From the NCBI RefSeq assembly GCF_003115855.1, contig NZ_KZ819076.1:62001-126000 (forward strand): DNA of 64,000 bases. Direction: 5' to 3'. Below are positions 61,490 through 64,000 of this stretch, one piece after another. The translations under genes were made by a program, and so were the position numbers. The DNA comes from Brenneria corticis. Its GTDB lineage: Bacteria; Pseudomonadota; Gammaproteobacteria; Enterobacterales; Enterobacteriaceae. Position 1 is the first letter of the stretch. Each line of letters begins with the position of its first letter. Under the pieces are notes generated by a model. The model was not told where the DNA came from and searched no databases. It saw only the letters and a program-made list of their open reading frames with translations.

Positions 61490-62572
61490 TTATTTCGCCA
61501 CGGCATTGCGCGTGTTTTTGGCGACATAAAGTTTTTCATCCGCCCGGTTCATTACCGATATCAAATCTTCTTTTTCATGATATTCCACCAGTCCGATACT
61601 GACCGTCAGGTCCACCGCCTTGCCGAATATTTCGCTATTGGCATTGCTGACCCGTAATCTGGCTCGTTCCGCCACCAGGTAGGCGTCTTCCAGTCCGATG
61701 TTGGGTAAAACAATGGCAAATTCATCACCGCCGATGCGTCCGAAAATATCTTCCCGGCGGAATGATTTTTTAAAAACCTCGGCGACGACTTTTAGCGCCT
61801 CATCCCCGGCGCTATGACCGAAAGTATCATTCACGTTCTTAAAGTGATCAATATCGATAAGAATGACGCAAACCGGACGTTTGGCGAAATTGGCGATGCG
61901 CAGCGCCTTATTGGCGGCCATAAAAAAGGCATCCCGCCGCAGGTATCCGCTCAGGTCGTCATATCTTGCGGTTATCGGCAGTTCTATCAGATACTTTTTG
62001 GCGAGAATGGAGAGCAGACTTCCCAGTATCGCGCAAAATAGCACGATGCTCAGTATAACAACCGCCGAGGTGGCCGATAAAAAGGTATCCAGTATCGAAG
62101 GAATAGGCTCCCGTGACGTGCTGCGGATGCGCAGGCCCAGCAGTTCGTCTTTTGCCGACAGAATCGGGAAAATGACCGTCAAGGTATCCTGCCCCGCATA
62201 CTCGCCTATGGAGGGGAGTTTATTCTGACAGACGCGGATAATGGCCATATCGTTAAATTGCAGATCCGAGGCTGATAACCGGTTGATGCATTCACCGCTC
62301 ACATCGCGGGTATTAAAGGCGAAGGTTCTTATGTGCACGACAAGATAGCGTCCGGTTTTTTCCGTGGTATCGACGTCCGTAACGTCGCCGGAATTATAGG
62401 AATCATAGGTTTTAATGATCGAGTCAAGGTTACGCTTCTCCACCCGCCAGGTTCTTTTATCTGACTCGTGTATAACAACGACGGTGATTAACAAGGAAAT
62501 AAAACCGAACAGAATAAATGCGGATATCGGGTGGGAAAAAAACTCTAATATCTTATATTTAGTGCTATTCAT
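61490..62572 (-). CDS. Membrane-bound diguanylate cyclase with periplasmic sensor domain
   Basis: 360 residues. Membrane helices at about 16-34 and 165-190 enclose a periplasmic region of about 130 residues with two Cys (C95, C115) that could form a disulfide. The GGDEF domain covers about 200-355: DIDHFKNVNDTFGHSAGDEAL binds GTP and metal, GRIGGDEFAIVL holds the intact GGDEF (281-285), and RRED at 272-275 is an intact RxxD inhibitory site. It should make c-di-GMP in response to a periplasmic signal. AAGGAAG lies before the ATG. It separates talB from mog, which are adjacent in E. coli. Confidence 0.92.
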   Translation of the reverse strand: MNSTKYKILEFFSHPISAFILFGFISLLITVVVIHESDKRTWRVEKRNLDSIIKTYDSYNSGDVTDVDTTEKTGRYLVVHIRTFAFNTRDVSGECINRLSASDLQFNDMAIIRVCQNKLPSIGEYAGQDTLTVIFPILSAKDELLGLRIRSTSREPIPSILDTFLSATSAVVILSIVLFCAILGSLLSILAKKYLIELPITARYDDLSGYLRRDAFFMAANKALRIANFAKRPVCVILIDIDHFKNVNDTFGHSAGDEALKVVAEVFKKSFRREDIFGRIGGDEFAIVLPNIGLEDAYLVAERARLRVSNANSEIFGKAVDLTVSIGLVEYHEKEDLISVMNRADEKLYVAKNTRNAVAK

Positions 62573-62917
62573 GCATACTTCCTTGGTGTGGCTTTTTACT
62601 TATTATCTTGGCGTTAAGCTATGCGTGAATTTTATCATAGTATCTTCGCTCGGGTGAACGTTAATGATAGGCGAGGTCGTTGTTTTTCTTTTTTTTAAAA
62701 GTTTTTTTTTAAGTAAAGGCTGTCGGGCGTGGAGCGGTTGAGGAAACTCGCGTTGTTCAATTATCTCTTGGATTCAATGCAACGGGTTACTGATTAAAAT
62801 GAATTTTTTTCATTTTTAAGCGAAGACTTAATAACGAGTATTATATGCGGCGATTTAGCCGCTCGAAGCAGACAATATCCTGATAAAATTGGGTTTTCAT
62901 TTTCCAGGAGTCCTCTT
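62573..62917. other. Intergenic region GGDEF gene / mog
   Basis: 345 bp, AT-rich with long T and A runs at 62685-62715. Contains the divergent promoters; no gene seen. Confidence 0.45.
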
Positions 62918-63505
62918 ATGAACGTATTGCATGTGGGATTGGTATCGGTTTCCGATCGGGCGTCGGGCGGTGTTTATCAGGATAAAGGCATTCCGGCGTT
63001 GGAAACGTGGTTGACGGCCGCATTAACCACCCCCTTTGAAATCGAAACCCGTCTGGTGCCGGATGAGCAACCGTTGATTGAACAAACGCTATGTGAACTG
63101 GTTGATGAGCGTGGCTGTCATCTGGTGCTTACCACGGGCGGCACCGGGCCGGCGCGTCGCGATGTGACGCCCGACGCGACGCTGGCCGTCGCCGATCGCG
63201 TAATGCCGGGCTTTGGCGAACAGATGCGCCAAATCAGTCTGCAATTTGTGCCGACGGCGATTCTGTCCCGACAGGTGGGGGTGATTCGCAAACACGCGCT
63301 GATTCTTAATCTGCCCGGGCAGCCCAAATCCATCAAAGAGACGCTGGAAGGGCTGAAAGATAGCGACGGCAGCGTCGTCGTCGCCGGGATTTTTGCCAGC
63401 ATTCCCTATTGTATCCAACTGCTGGAAGGGCCGTACATTGAAACCGACCCGCGCGTCGTAGCAGCTTTTCGTCCTAAAAATGCCATCCGCGAAATAAAAA
63501 ACTGA
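62918..63505 (+). CDS. mog: Molybdopterin adenylyltransferase
   Basis: Adenylates molybdopterin before molybdenum insertion in cofactor synthesis. 195 residues, the E. coli length. MoCF fold markers: VGLVSVSDRASGGVYQDKGI, LVLTTGGTGPARRDVTPDAT, LILNLPGQPKSIKETL. CAGGAG lies before the ATG. Confidence 0.96.
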   Translation: MNVLHVGLVSVSDRASGGVYQDKGIPALETWLTAALTTPFEIETRLVPDEQPLIEQTLCELVDERGCHLVLTTGGTGPARRDVTPDATLAVADRVMPGFGEQMRQISLQFVPTAILSRQVGVIRKHALILNLPGQPKSIKETLEGLKDSDGSVVVAGIFASIPYCIQLLEGPYIETDPRVVAAFRPKNAIREIKN

Positions 63506-63628
63506 AGTTTGGCGATTTCAAACATAAGATTCAGCTTTGCTGGTGTATCAGAATTTTGCCGCTATAGTAATTTTTGCTTTACACAAGGCGGTAAAATTTT
63601 ATTTCCACTCTGGCATTGCGCGGTATTT

Positions 63629-64000
63629 ATGAATCACGAGCAGCATCACTCTCACCAACGGCAGCGCCGGTTAAACCGGCAGGATTACAAAACGCTTTCT
63701 CTGGCGGCGCTGGGCGGCGCGCTGGAGTTTTATGACTTTATTATCTTCGTCTTTTTCGCGGCGGTTATCGGGGATCTCTTTTTCCCGGCGGATATTCCCG
63801 AATGGCTGCGTCAGGTTCAGACCTTCGGCATTTTCGCCGCCGGGTATCTGGCCCGCCCGCTGGGCGGCATTATCATGGCCCACTTCGGCGACCTGGTCGG
63901 GCGTAAAAAAATGTTCAGCCTGAGCATCCTGCTGATGGCGTTGCCGACGCTGGCGATGGGCATGCTGCCGACCTATGAAGCTATCGGGATCGCCGCGCCG
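63629..64000 (+). CDS. MFS metabolite:H+ symporter, N-terminal part
   Basis: Open from ATG 63629 to the window end (124 codons, no stop). His/Gln-rich cytoplasmic N-terminus, then LAALGGALEFYDFIIFVFFA (helix 1) with the Glu-Phe-Tyr-Asp marker of the metabolite:H+ symporter (MHS) family, helices 2-4, and the MFS loop motif HFGDLVGRKKMF. Substrate cannot be predicted from this part; ShiA/ProP-type carriers are the nearest families. E. coli has satP (yaaH) after mog, which is unrelated. Confidence 0.88.
   Translation, partial: MNHEQHHSHQRQRRLNRQDYKTLSLAALGGALEFYDFIIFVFFAAVIGDLFFPADIPEWLRQVQTFGIFAAGYLARPLGGIIMAHFGDLVGRKKMFSLSILLMALPTLAMGMLPTYEAIGIAAP

Overview
The window is about 64 kb of chromosome from a gamma-proteobacterium of the order Enterobacterales, most likely a plant-associated Pectobacteriaceae member (Brenneria, Pectobacterium, Dickeya or a relative). 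Housekeeping proteins are near-collinear with their E. coli counterparts and the E. coli gene order is largely kept (metK-sprT-endA-rsmE-gshB-yqgE-ruvX; tktA-epd-pgk-fbaA-mscS-argO; ettA-slt-trpR-yjjX-gpmB-rob-creA-arcA-yjtD-thrLABC-yaaA-talB-mog). Neighbours known from E. coli are missing: speB after speA, galP next to metK, the sbm-ygfDGHI block, creBCD and yaaX. The genus cannot be fixed from sequence reading alone, and all family comparisons are from memory.

Layout. 0-9.2 kb: 3' part of fbp, then a leftward block from metK to ruvX, and speA divergent from metK behind a long leader. 9.2-11.2 kb: an orphan LuxR-type regulator in AT-rich DNA and the lipoprotein protease gene loiP. 11.6-18.4 kb: the central carbon cluster tktA, epd-pgk-fbaA (with CRP-like and Cra-like sites upstream of epd) and mscS. 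18.4-24.1 kb: an unrecognised membrane protein, argO, yggE, argP, rpiA, serA. At about 24.1-24.3 kb the order jumps, relative to E. coli, to the ettA-slt-trpR-arcA region. 34-40.7 kb: a five-gene peptide ABC transporter operon containing an M20 dipeptidase, inserted between arcA and yjtD. 41.8-46.8 kb: the threonine operon with a classical attenuator and an unexpected second hairpin.

The most unusual part is a 12.5 kb accessory island between thrC and yaaA (46.9-59.3 kb). Its left half is a divergent module: a Gln-type thiol dioxygenase resembling 3-mercaptopropionate dioxygenase, a LysR regulator and a periplasmic binding protein on one strand; TctB, TctA and a fumarase/aspartase-superfamily lyase on the other. 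I infer uptake and C-S cleavage of an S-succinylated thiol or similar sulfur-containing carboxylate. Its right half is a six-gene operon: a PaaK-like acyl-CoA ligase, a crotonase lacking one of the two usual catalytic glutamates, an AcuI/YhdH-type acryloyl-CoA reductase, and an ABC importer (binding protein plus two permeases, no ATPase) whose binding protein has lost the usual amino-group-binding Asp. I infer uptake of a short carboxylic acid, CoA activation and conversion through an acryloyl-CoA-like intermediate. I know no described system with exactly this gene set.

The right edge holds yaaA, talB, a membrane diguanylate cyclase, mog and the start of an MFS symporter. No rRNA, tRNA, CRISPR array, transposase or prophage gene was seen.
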